NCBI GenBank assembly: GCA_030278955.1
Contig: JAOANR010000014.1
Span: 17,858,068-17,922,067 of the forward strand
DNA: 64,000 bases
Origin: Hygrophila difformis
Lineage: Eukaryota; Streptophyta; Magnoliopsida; Lamiales; Acanthaceae
Reading direction: 5' to 3'
Notes under the pieces: generated by a model
What the model saw: the letters and a program-made list of their open reading frames with translations, nothing else
Told to the model about the DNA's origin: nothing
Database searches by the model: none
Made by a program: the position numbers and the translations under genes
In this document: positions 55,801-63,990 of the stretch, one piece after another
How positions within the stretch are numbered: the stretch's first letter is position 1
How the letters are laid out: every line of letters begins with the position of its first letter

Positions 55801-57030
55801 GGCGTCGGCTGGAGCCTGGAATAAACTCCTGTAATAGTTGATGATGTGATCCGCAATGTCATCGGCATTCTCGGAAAGATTATCACCAATCATCATGGAA
55901 GAAATATTATATTTGGAGCGTTTCAGCCGTTGTGATTTGTGGAAAAAAGCAGTGTTCCGATCACCATCTTGCAACCAAGATGTCCGGTTCTTTTGGGAGA
56001 AGAAGTCATATTTTGCCTGCAATTTGGCGTTGAGATGAATAAGAGCCTCAACCTCCTCACAAAAAAGAATATCACTGTCACCCTCCTCGTCAAGCCGATG
56101 TTGTATCTCCTGAAGCTGTTCGAAAGCCATATCCACCTCGGCGAAAATGTTTCCAAAAGAAGCCGCATTCCAAGATTTTATGGCAGACTTGAGACGTTTA
56201 AGTTTCGCAGAGAAAATAGTAATCGGATTAGCACCATTGATATTCCCCTGCCATGAAGTTTCTGCCAAGATGAAGAAACTAGTGTCTGAAAGCCACATAG
56301 ATTGAAAGCGGAAAGGCCGTGGAGAGATGTTGTTGGAGCAGCCTTTCAAGAAGAGAGGAGTATGATCCGAATTGTGCCGGGCAAGAGTTAAGAGAGAGAC
56401 GTTGTCCCAAAGTGCTAAAAACCCATCAGAGACAATGGCACGATCAATCCTAGAAGCCTGGATGTTGCGTGAGCATGATCGTTTATACCAGGTGAATTTG
56501 TGACCCTGCAGATTAATGTCATTGAGGTTTGTGGTATTCAGGAATTCCAGGAAGGCAGAAGAGCTTCGATCAAAAGAACTCGAGCTATTCAACCTTTCAT
56601 GCGCCCCCAACGTAGTATTAAAATCCCCAATAACCAACATGTTGGTGTGCAGGTGAGCCGCGACATCCAACCAAAGTGCAGCGCGAAGGGAGTGATCATT
56701 ATGGGCATGAACGAAGCCAAATCGGTATTCAATATTGCTGAATTCAAAATCAAAAATAATAATTTGATCCGAAAGAAAAACATGTCTGACCTTGGTAATA
56801 AAGGATGCATTATAGAAAACCCAAATGTTCGGGCGCTGATTAGGTCGAGAATTAACTCCAGCAAGTTGTAGTGATAAGGGTTTCCAGAAGTGATCATTGA
56901 TATCAGTGTAGAGAATTTTAGGTTCCGCGATGGCAACCCAATACGGCTGATGCCGGTAACACATCTCTTTAAGCGCAATCTGGGACGGATGATTCCCAAT
57001 CCCACGGATATTCCAAAATAGGACTCTCAT
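52888..57030 (-). CDS. LINE ORF2: endonuclease, reverse transcriptase, RNase H
   Basis: A single frame of 1380 codons. The N-terminal APE-type endonuclease starts MRVLFWNIRGIG with AIAEPK, VIGDFNTTL, RIDRA and HNSDHTPL motifs. RT follows with SSPGPDGFGG, FRPINLCN, KIDIAKAFDTVRW, RGVRQGDPLSPLLF and the catalytic FYADDIVLF. A zf-RVT stretch (CCLCRASEETIDHLFLKC) and a C-terminal RNase H (CNVDGHASG, AFEAELISA, LETDSTYV, NTAADTLSS) complete it. All four RNase H acidic positions are present. The protein would nick target DNA and prime reverse transcription there. Its ATG overlaps the ORF1 stop as ATGA. Confidence 0.95.
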   Translation of the reverse strand: MRVLFWNIRGIGNHPSQIALKEMCYRHQPYWVAIAEPKILYTDINDHFWKPLSLQLAGVNSRPNQRPNIWVFYNASFITKVRHVFLSDQIIIFDFEFSNIEYRFGFVHAHNDHSLRAALWLDVAAHLHTNMLVIGDFNTTLGAHERLNSSSSFDRSSSAFLEFLNTTNLNDINLQGHKFTWYKRSCSRNIQASRIDRAIVSDGFLALWDNVSLLTLARHNSDHTPLFLKGCSNNISPRPFRFQSMWLSDTSFFILAETSWQGNINGANPITIFSAKLKRLKSAIKSWNAASFGNIFAEVDMAFEQLQEIQHRLDEEGDSDILFCEEVEALIHLNAKLQAKYDFFSQKNRTSWLQDGDRNTAFFHKSQRLKRSKYNISSMMIGDNLSENADDIADHIINYYRSLFQAPADAPDFSGLDFIAPVISPEENLMLTRLPDAEEVHSAVLSLSPDSSPGPDGFGGIFYHKCWSFIHPDLCKAVQYFFAQVHMPVGINNNFIVLLPKKDGAVRIEDFRPINLCNFFFKITTRIISDRLGPLLGKYLSPFQFGFIPGRNIHHCIAIASECFNCLSRSKKGGIALKIDIAKAFDTVRWDFLLAVVSRMGFSPHFCAMIQSILSSAKVSVLINGSPRGFFSCGRGVRQGDPLSPLLFCLAEEVPALWINRCVSNGNIQLALASRSCRLPPYLFYADDIVLFCKGDNRSIRSIHDVLDKYAAVSGQVHSPAKSRIYFGKFVDSTLKRRVLADYGIPAGSFPFKYLGCPIFIGSSKSQFFREYTDLILQKFGRWKGTTLSMAGRICLVNHVIIASTVHSMMVYRWPRPQIKRIETACRNFIWSGDISKTHHFTVGWKRICCPTSEGGLGIRSIRSANEAYIMKLAWDILQGHPSLGFLKDRWFINSIPRTTYLSSSIRSPCLGHTNRLMEDAAWIVGFRSNVRFWLDNWAGCIIADVLEIPAALREFFVQPISDYFINGEWHFTANFVSNFPGLIQSILNVRISTSSVDHRVWTKTSHGKISSKIAYRHLRPAFPGTSWGSWIWDTFIPRRRSIILWKIIRGVILTWDVLRSNGIFGPSICCLCRASEETIDHLFLKCEVSSKVLLHFIQAFGYHNRLQVQDCFMGFLLQCMTISASKQVHSLWRLFVVSYTWLIWTTRNTILHADDSSSGCARTIRTSKLMATVMAMMKEADHLQLGSMHNSLDDLKIIKFFGLRVSVGKAPKITRVRWRAPLPGWIKCNVDGHASGSPGVISGGGIFRNSRGFVKGCFTGGFGLGYAFEAELISACLGIEMAHSHGWSNLWLETDSTYVLHALTHPTPDVPWRLRGRWQMAVDLVEHINFRISHIFREGNTAADTLSSIGGDFTWYTTAPPSLHKHQFNDMHSEYYRFH

Positions 57031-58541
57031 TTTTTACGCCGGCCCTTGCCATGCTTGGGCGGCAGATCATCCCACTGCTTGGCCGCAGCGAGCTGCATCA
57101 TTTTAGCAGCTGCAGTAGAGGGTGGAATAATGTTAATATGTTGACCACGAGACCTGGTGACCGGCCCCTCGAGACGATAATGTGGAGGAACAATATCAGC
57201 ATCCTTGTCGCTAATTGCACTACGAGCAGGTATGATGAGGGATGAATGATTAATATCACTGTGAGGAGGTGCGTCGCTAGTAGAGTCTGGAAGCGCCGAG
57301 TCGCTTATATCCGAGTATAGGGCCAGCTGCAAATTGTCCTCCGCCGGGTGAAGATTCCCAGTGTCCGCTGGAGTAGAGTCCATGCCAGTAATGTCATTCA
57401 TAGGGGGCGTGCCATCATCAGAAATAGGGACATCATCAGGCTCCTGAAGTACCCCGAAGTGATTAGAGTCAACCTTAGTAGGCTCTGCACAAGAGAGCGG
57501 CACTGCGTTCCGAGGTTTCCACGCCCGCTTAGGAACGGTATATACGTCAGGGTCCGCTGCATCTGTGGCAGGCTTCGTGGCCTTATGATTCTTCTTGCGA
57601 CAGTCCTGCGGAAGGTGGCCCATGGTGCGGCAAGCAGTGCAAAAGACGGGAACATTCTCGTAAGAAAGTGAGACGTGAATAAATGAATCTGGGAGGTCCA
57701 ACTTGACAGTCTGCGGAAGGTTTTCCAAGACATCCACTTCTACCAAAACACGAATAAAATGTCCGAGCGAGCCATCAAGAGCACGATCATCTATTCTGAT
57801 GACACTTCCCACCACCTCGGATATGCTTTTGATAATTGTCTTATGCCACAATTCGAAGGGGAGCTCATAAATTCTAACCCACACCTGGGCTAAAGAAGAC
57901 TTAACCTTGTAAGGATTGAAATTCGGAATCCAAGGTTGCACCTTGATGCGGCCATGGTCGATATTAAAAAATTTTGTCCGCAGCAGATCCTCTCTCAAGG
58001 TGCCATCTTCAATGAAGACATTGTAGTAACCTCTGCCAAGGGGAATGGTAAATAAGGGGGCGTTCCACATCTTGCTCAAAAGTGTTTCCAGATTAGCGTG
58101 TGAGAGGGGTTGCTGCCCTTGATCAAGGAAAACCCTAATAATCACAAAGTTGGAAAAGAGCTTGAGTCTTTCATCTATGAATTGCTTTTCCAAAGTAATA
58201 GAAACAATATCACCTGATCGATCGGGCGGCCGCGCCACCGGAGGGCAGACTCCTCCTTCACGTAAGGCCGCGCGAAATTTCTTAAGGGAATCAGATTCCA
58301 ACGGGACGTGATCACGCTTGAGTGTATCGGCATATAACTGGACCCTGGAGGGAGAGCGGCTAGGAGAATTCAGCCCAGGGCTTCGAGATGTCGAGTTGGG
58401 GTTGCCTTCGACCTGATCACCAGAAGTAAAAGGAGGCGCCCTGACTGCCGAAGGGGAGGCGGCAGCGCCATGCAATGAAACAGCAGCATTGGTTGGCTGT
58501 GGATGCCGAATAAAACCTTCCACCAAGGGAAAGCTTCGCAA
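57027..58541 (-). CDS. LINE ORF1: DUF4283 and CCHC zinc-knuckle protein
   Basis: The frame of 504 codons resembles plant L1 ORF1 proteins. A DUF4283-like RNA-binding domain spans roughly residues 100-230 (RLKLFSNFVIIRVF, MWNAPLFTIPLGRGYYNVF, WVRIYELPFELWHK), followed by a zinc knuckle CTACRTMGHLPQDC and a long hydrophilic tail. It probably coats the LINE RNA. An upstream ATG at 58630 opens a different frame (MASPASPPSPHPF) that overlaps the start of this one, so the true N-terminus may be longer and have lost frame by one small indel near 58550-58600. Confidence 0.85.
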   Translation of the reverse strand: MRSFPLVEGFIRHPQPTNAAVSLHGAAASPSAVRAPPFTSGDQVEGNPNSTSRSPGLNSPSRSPSRVQLYADTLKRDHVPLESDSLKKFRAALREGGVCPPVARPPDRSGDIVSITLEKQFIDERLKLFSNFVIIRVFLDQGQQPLSHANLETLLSKMWNAPLFTIPLGRGYYNVFIEDGTLREDLLRTKFFNIDHGRIKVQPWIPNFNPYKVKSSLAQVWVRIYELPFELWHKTIIKSISEVVGSVIRIDDRALDGSLGHFIRVLVEVDVLENLPQTVKLDLPDSFIHVSLSYENVPVFCTACRTMGHLPQDCRKKNHKATKPATDAADPDVYTVPKRAWKPRNAVPLSCAEPTKVDSNHFGVLQEPDDVPISDDGTPPMNDITGMDSTPADTGNLHPAEDNLQLALYSDISDSALPDSTSDAPPHSDINHSSLIIPARSAISDKDADIVPPHYRLEGPVTRSRGQHINIIPPSTAAAKMMQLAAAKQWDDLPPKHGKGRRKK

Positions 58542-58729
58542 AGTCGAGTAAGATCACCAGGCGAATAAGCATGAGTGCGGGAGATTGTGCAGAAGGGATG
58601 AGGGGAGGGAGGCGACGCCGGGGAAGCCATGATCGAGAGGAGGCGGCGGCGGCTAGGGTGAGAGGGCGGCGGCTAGGTTGAGAGAATCCATTTTCTTATT
58701 GAACAAGTATTACCAATATTTGCATTAAT

Positions 58730-58930
58730 TAACTCATAAATTTTCATTTTTACCCTTCAACTAAATTCTTTTATAATAATAGTCAAGAATATCATTTATA
58801 TAAAGTAAAGGGTAATATAGTAAAAATATAGTATAACTACCTATAACTACCTACAATGACAATGATTTTGAAACACTTTTTAGTCTCTACAAATATTACT
58901 AAAAAGGAATGCAGGGGGTATATCTATATT
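58730..58930. other. AT-rich spacer between LINE and SINE
   Basis: No gene is seen. It ends in TATATCTATATTCTT, which matches the pre-insertion site in copy B near 62053-62070. Confidence 0.5.
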
Positions 58931-59090
58931 CTTGGATTATAGTCGCTTAAGTAAGGTCTCGGGTTCGAGTCTTGTGTATGCAAAAAAACTGCTTTGGGAT
59001 AGGCGCCCATTAATGGTCCATGCAGATTCTCAAGAGTTTAGTCTTGGGTTCAATGTGGCCGGGATACTTGATTATTCAAAAAAGAAAAAC
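58931..59090 (+). mobile_element. tRNA-derived SINE, family 2
   Basis: GTCGCTTAAGTAAGG is A-box-like and GGGTTCGAGTCTTG is the B-box. GATAGGCGCCCATTAATGG, AGAGTTTAGTCTTGGG and GTGGCCGGGATACTTG follow, then a run of A. The corresponding site in copy B (about 62070) lacks it, an empty-site comparison that supports insertion. Confidence 0.8.
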
Positions 59091-59856
59091 CTGAAAAAAA
59101 AAAAAAATAGTTCTCATCTAAATTCATCTCTCCAAACTATTAATTTTCACTCATACTCTTTTATCCTCTCTCTTTTTTCAGCTTAAAACCCATAATTTTT
59201 GTTCATCTTCTCTCACTCCTATTTATCTTTAACCGGTAAACCCCATTATTTTAATCCCAAGAGTAAACTATATAACCTACTTCATGAAAAACTACATGTT
59301 TGTTTTCCAATTAAAAATAATTATGCATATATAATATTTTTAATATTTTTCAATAAATTTTTGGAACTATGAATGACTAATGAGTCAAACGCTAAAAGTA
59401 ATTTATTCAGAATTGACTTTATTTCTAAGAACAACAAAATTTGTAGAGGTTAAAATAGTGGACGCAGGTCCAACCCCAAGATGTAGGCATTCTGGGCCAG
59501 ACTGGAATGGAATGGGCCCAGTAAGTGTTATCTCCATTGGAATATGATCGGCCCAATTAATTTATTTATTCGTTGCTTGCCGTAGGCTTAATTAGGGCAT
59601 AACGACAACAAGCACAGAGCCACCATTCACCAATCACCATCCTGATTTTGATTCTGTGGGGGCCGATTACCCTACTAGTAGTGTGTTTTTGTGGATTCTG
59701 TAGAATCGCCGATTCTTCGGTGGATCTACATTCCTCTCTAGTCTCTTCTCCAATGCCCAATTCCACTACAAATAGTACAAACATACAAAACCACAGCGGC
59801 TACCACCATATACAAATCCTCACGCCAAAGATCTCAACATTGTTGTTGCCGCCGAA
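59091..59856 (+). other. Upstream region of the probable plastid-protein gene
   Basis: The first part (to 59455) is duplication copy A. The rest is non-coding, with GGGCCAGACTGGAATGG and GGCCCA boxes near 59490-59555. GGCCCA elements are common in promoters of plant housekeeping genes. Confidence 0.45.
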
Positions 59857-60858
59857 ATGGCCATCTGCTTCGATTCAATCACCTTCACAAACCCTACCAC
59901 TCTCCCTTCCTCCTCTCCTTCTATGGCGTTGTCTCGTCTGCATCCCTCCTCCCTAGGGTTTCGCTCTCTATTCACTTCTGGGAATCTGCCTCGCAACCAC
60001 ACCTATCTGCGTAATCGCCGCCCGCTTTCGTTCATTGCTGCCGCTGCTTTTCACGAGGATTCCGTGAGCCCACTTTCTTTATTTTTTTTAACCCTCTTTT
60101 ACGACTTTTTCATTAATGTACTTTATTATACTAGTTGTCTTGTAAACGAAACTACTTTGTGTTTAATTTGTACATTGTCAAAATATAGGAGTATTTCTTA
60201 TGGTTGGCAGTCAAGCTAGGCAATAATGCATTAGATTGCTAGTACTTTACCGTCTAATTGCCAAAGTCGTGAGGTTTTCCTCGCTTGTTCTTTGATGACT
60301 TGATTGGCCTTGGGAGCTGTAAAATGGCTCAATCAATCCTTTTCACATACCCTGCTTTTGTGAGTTGTAAATACTATTTAGGTGATATGTAGTTCTTTGA
60401 GTTGGAATTATGCCCAAATTTTTTTTATCATTTGTGTCAAATTATTGGAGATGCATTTTTGCTGCGGCATTGTTGCAATAGGCTTTTGAAATTCTCTTGT
60501 GTTGTGAATTGGTTTTCAGAAGGCTTCAGATATTAACAAAAGCAGAGGAGGAGGATCTCAAAGTTGGAGTACAAGAACCCCAGGAAGCATGGCAGGAGGA
60601 GGTTCTTTTAAACAGCAAGCCTTAAAGATGCAGAGCCTGTCAAAGGAAGCATATAAGCAGTATTCTGAAAAGACTTCTGAAAAGCCTGGTCGCCGCTCCC
60701 CCAAGAAAAAAACTACTCGTACACTGCCCAATTTTCCTCCTTTAAGGTCTCATTCCATCCAACCCCAATCCTTATCGTCATCTTATTCTTATAAAAGAGA
60801 TGGGCTTGAACCAAAGGCCGACCCAGAAAATTTTTTGTGGGGGATCCAAGTTGTATGA
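59857..60858 (+). CDS. 5' part of a probable plastid-targeted protein gene, unidentified
   Basis: Exon 1 (59857-60063) encodes a Ser/Thr/Arg-rich, acid-poor leader (MAICFDSITFTNPTTLP; SLGFRSLFTSG; RRPLSFIAAA) that looks like a chloroplast transit peptide. It ends EDS before GTGAGC. Exon 2 starts after TTTTCAG near 60521 and stays in phase: KASDINKSRGGG, GSFKQQALKMQSLSKEAYK, GRRSPKKKTTR. A candidate donor lies at TTTAAGGTCTC (about 60746); otherwise the frame runs to a stop at 60856-60858. I do not recognise the family. Later exons are not visible, and a small CACTA element and the duplication begin right after, so the gene is probably truncated. Confidence 0.55.
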
Positions 60859-60878
60859 CTGAATAATAGGTTGCGTAA

Positions 60879-61000
60879 CACTACAAAAATTTTCGGAAAG
60901 GCGACGAGTCGCCTGGCATACTAGGCAACAAAACACATCAAGCGACGATATTTGTCCCTTTTTTTTTCCGTTGGTCGCATTCCCACAAATTCTTGTAGTG
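60879..61000. mobile_element. 122-bp CACTA-derived mini-element
   Basis: The ends are CACTACAAAAATTTTCGG and AAATTCTTGTAGTG, with TAA on both sides (60876-60878, 61001-61003). Inside, GGCGACGAGTCGCC and GCGACGATA form short inverted motifs. It differs from CACTA-1/2 in subterminal sequence, so it belongs to another CACTA family. Confidence 0.85.
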
Positions 61001-61265
61001 TAATCCGTGCTCTTTCACGAGGCATATGTTTTTGGGTTTATAGAAAAGAATCAGAATTCTGTGATTAACCCACAAGTAGTGGTAGCATTTGTTTGCCATT
61101 TTAGTTAAAGATACAAGTATAACCATTAAAATATATACTGAGGTATATTACTACTGCTGCTATTTTATTTGAAATACAGTTCCCCTTCCAAGAGATGCTG
61201 AGGTATACTTCATATATTTGCATCTAAAGCAATACACAGTTCTCAAACTCTTTCTCTCAGACTCA

Positions 61266-61577
61266 GAGCATCTCCAACCGAACCCAAAAACCCGAAAAAT
61301 GGGTAGATTTTAGTCCAATGGTACTCCAAACGCAAACGCAAAATGTGTTTTCCCCCATTTTGCAGTGACTCAAACTCAAATTTGAGTTTGTACTGTTCAT
61401 CACACCAACATTATCCCAACACTATTTTCATGATTTTGAAGACTTAAAAAGAGAATATTCTTTAAAATACTATTCTTTGGGGTTTAAGTTTAGTATTTTT
61501 GGTTGGAGATGAAATACTGTTTGATATGATATTTACAGCATTTTGGGTTTGTGTTTGGTGTTCTCGGTTGGTGATTG
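61266..61577. mobile_element. GAGCATCTCCAACC-type MITE
   Basis: It begins AGAGCATCTCCAACCGAAC and ends CTCGGTTGGTGATTGTC, inverted. This GAGCATCTCCAACC terminus is common in PIF/Harbinger-like MITEs. It lies where copy A has no such sequence. Target duplication not resolved. Confidence 0.6.
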
Positions 61578-61612
61578 TCTTAACAATTCATCTTGCACCC
61601 AATAGAAAAAAA

Positions 61613-61852
61613 CTGCTTCCTCTATCCCATTTAGTTTCTCTTGTTTGACTTCTCCACACAATCCAATGCACTTTTTCAATCGTTAATATCTCAACATATT
61701 TATAATGAGTAAAATATATATTATAAAACTACATGATCATACGATTCTAATAAGATCCAACTCGACTATTTTTTTTTCTAAATATATACTTAAATTAATA
61801 TTGAGTCAAAGCTGAACAGTCAAACCGGACATGTTACCTGGAACGGAGGGAG
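61613..61852. mobile_element. Stowaway-type MITE (240 bp)
   Basis: CTGCTTCCTCTATCCC and GGAACGGAGGGAG are the ends, with TA at 61853-61854. Internal ATCGTTAATATCTCAA and TCTAATAAGATCCAACTCGA are the reverse complement of the 19561 element. Confidence 0.85.
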
Positions 61853-61900
61853 TACTATTATTACTGCATTTTACTCTTTTTTTTTCTCTCTAAAAATATA

Positions 61901-62053
61901 CTTCATCCATTTTTCCACCTATTACGTACCATACTTTCACGCAGTCCAATGCACATTTTACATAATTAATAGTAACTCAAGTTATATTTAAGTCAAGGTG
62001 ATACAATGAACAATAGCAAAAAATAAATTGTAACAACAAAAAAACGGACGAAG
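61901..62053. mobile_element. Stowaway-like MITE, shortened
   Basis: CTTCATCCATTTTTCC and ACGGACGAAG are the ends, with TA at 61899-61900 and 62054-62055. It is a diverged 153-bp member. Confidence 0.7.
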
Positions 62054-62225
62054 TATCTATATTTTTCAAAACTTGGAAAAAACAAAAAGTATTTCTCATC
62101 TAAATGCATCTCTTCAAAATATTAATTTTCACTAACTCTTTTATCCTTGTTTTTTTTCCTTAAACCCCATAATTTTTGTTCATCTCCTCTCACCCTTTTT
62201 CTTTGTCTAGCCTTAGTATTTTAAT

Positions 62226-62345
62226 GGGGATGTTTGAGAGCGAGCGGATCCGCTAGCAGATAGTAGATTGGAAGAGCAAATTGTCTCACAATTCTCTCTC
62301 GGAATCCGCTATCTGCTAACGGATCTGCTAACTCCCAAACATCCC
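62226..62345. mobile_element. 120-bp MITE with GGGGATGTTTG ends
   Basis: The left end GGGGATGTTTGAGAG and right end CTCCCAAACATCCC are inverted repeats. CGGATCCGCTAGCAGATAG and CTATCTGCTAACGGATC extend the pairing inward, so nearly the whole element can fold. Copy A lacks it at the matching place (near 59245). Superfamily uncertain. Confidence 0.75.
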
Positions 62346-62753
62346 ATATATATCCTACTTCATGAAAGACTACTTGTTTCTTTTCAGTTATGTGTATATA
62401 ATATTTTTATTATTTTTTCAATAAATTTCGGGAAGCAAGGAGAACCCAATCGTGATTCGTCAAACCTGATGTTTATAATGTTTTTTTTTTTTTGGGTGAA
62501 ATGTTTATAACTAAATATTATTTGCAAAAATATAATGGAGAGTTATCTATTAATAGAACTTAGATCTAGGAAGGACAAAAATTTTAGAGGTTAAAATTAA
62601 AAATACAAAAGAATAGGGGTAAAAATGATATTTTAAAAAGATCAATTCGGCTGGAGTTATGTCTTTTTTTTAGCACTTGAAAAATATAATTAAATGTATT
62701 TTAGAGAAAAAATAGTTGAAGTATTTAGATACCAGAGACTCATCTATGAAATA

Positions 62754-62978
62754 CTCCATCTGCCCCCACTTAACATTTTCTAATCGTTAATATTTCAAAA
62801 TATATTCGAGTAAAAAAAAATATATAAAATATCTTCTAAAACTATATAATTAGATGAATCTAACAAGACCGCATTAGACTATTTTTTCCCAAATTTATAC
62901 ATCATAATATTAAATCAAATTCGAATAACAAAAAATGTCAAAATATCAAATAAGACGTTTGAGTTGGAATGGATAGAG
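62754..62978. mobile_element. Stowaway-type MITE (225 bp)
   Basis: CTCCATCTGCCCCCAC and GGAATGGATAGAG are the ends, TA-flanked. Internal TAATCGTTAATATTTCAAAA and AACAAGACCGCATTAGAC match the subfamily at 19561 and 61613. Confidence 0.82.
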
Positions 62979-63221
62979 TATCTACTATCATTTGCTGTTA
63001 TTATTTCACTCTACTTTTATTTTCAGTTTTTCACTTTCACGTTAAAAATAGGGGAACTTAGAGAGAGCCCCCCTTTAAAAACAAAAAATAGGGTCAACCC
63101 CCCCTACTTGGAAAACTTACACTTCACCCCCCTAAAAGTTTAACACACTAACAATGTTTAACAATTTGAATAAATTAGTTTACTAATCTCCTTTTTGTGA
63201 AATAACAAAAATACCCTTAAT

Positions 63222-63990
63222 GTGGTAACTGACCAAGAAGAAACGTGGTCTTGTCAACATGAAAGTGTGGTAAAGTCATACTTGAAATTTGGTAAAAGAA
63301 CAATATTGATTGTGGTAACCATAACTGAAGAGGTGTGGTAGCCAATTTTTTTGGTTTGAAATATTAAATTATGGGGATTTGGACAATAAAATAAGTGGTA
63401 ACAGACCAAGAGAAACGCGGTAACCATTAGTGTAAAAGTGTGGTAAAGCCATACTTAGAAACTTGGTAAAAGAACGATTTTGACTGTGGTAACCATAAAT
63501 GAAAAAGTGTGGTAATCAATTTTATTGGAGTTGAAATGACATTAATTTATAGGGATTAGGGTAATAAAACAAGTGGTAACAGACCAAGCACAAACATGGT
63601 AACCTTCAATATAAACGTTTGGTAAATCCATAACAAAAAATATGGTAATAGAACGAGGTTGGTTGTGGTAACCATGACCCAAAAGTGTGGTAACCAATAT
63701 TTTTGGGTTGAAATGACATTAAATTATGGGAATTTGATCAATAATAGCAAATAAAAATGTGGTAACTGTCAATATCAAAGTGTGGTAAAACCATAATAAG
63801 AGACATGGTAAGGAACGAGGTTGACTGTGGTAAACCATGACTGAAGAAGTGTGGTAATGTCCCAATGAAAACATGGTACTCTATAATCTATGTCAAAATA
63901 CGGTAACAAAATTTGCTAACATGTGGTAATGTCCCAACAAGAAGCGTGGTAATAAATTTGAAAATGTATGGTAATCGGCCAATGTTTTGT
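63222..63990 (+). repeat. About 175-bp tandem repeat rich in TGTGGTAA
   Basis: GTGGTAAC(T/A)GACCAAG starts units at 63222, 63395 and 63573; a fourth, shortened unit starts near 63759, and partial units follow to the end of the window. Each unit repeats GTGGTAA or TTGGTAA at 20-40 bp steps and includes AAATTATGGG(G/A)ATTT. The block may continue beyond 64000. It has no coding sense. Confidence 0.85.

Larger units (their letters stand above)
52700..58700 (-). mobile_element. Full-length L1-type LINE with both ORFs open
   Basis: The element is read on the minus strand: a CCGCCGCC-rich 5' leader (58620-58680), ORF1 (58541-57027), ORF2 (57030-52888), then a 3' UTR of about 190 bp. No poly(A) tail is obvious. 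ACCAATATTTGCATTAAT occurs at 52619-52636 and 58712-58729, an 18-bp perfect direct repeat flanking the element, which may be the target duplication; but a MITE end and a related motif at 52500 confuse the reading. Two long open frames suggest a recent, perhaps competent copy. Confidence 0.88.
46965..59455. repeat. Duplication copy A, interrupted by copia, LINE and SINE
   Basis: Stretches at about 46965-47178, 52209-52235, 52440-52600 and 59100-59455 match, in the same order and orientation, sequence at 61027-62600. Shared landmarks include GCATCTAAAGCAATACACAG, CTTAACAATTCATCTTGCA, TTTTACTCTTTTTTTTTCTC, CATAATTTTTGTTCATC and CTACTTCATGAAA. In this copy a copia element (47179-52189), a LINE (about 52700-58700) and a SINE (58931-59090) lie between the shared pieces. 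Confidence 0.8.
61027..62600. repeat. Duplication copy B
   Basis: Same order as copy A: GGTTTATAGAAAAGA and ACTGAGGTATATTACTACT (61023-61160), GCATCTAAAGCAATACACAG (61222), CTTAACAATTCATCTTGCA (61578), TTTTACTCTTTTTTTTTCTC (61870), TCTCATCTAAATGCATCTC (62094), CATAATTTTTGTTCATC (62169), CCTACTTCATGAAAGACTAC (62354) and TTTTAGAGGTTAAAAT (62581). Insertions in this copy are MITEs, different from those in copy A. Confidence 0.8.
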
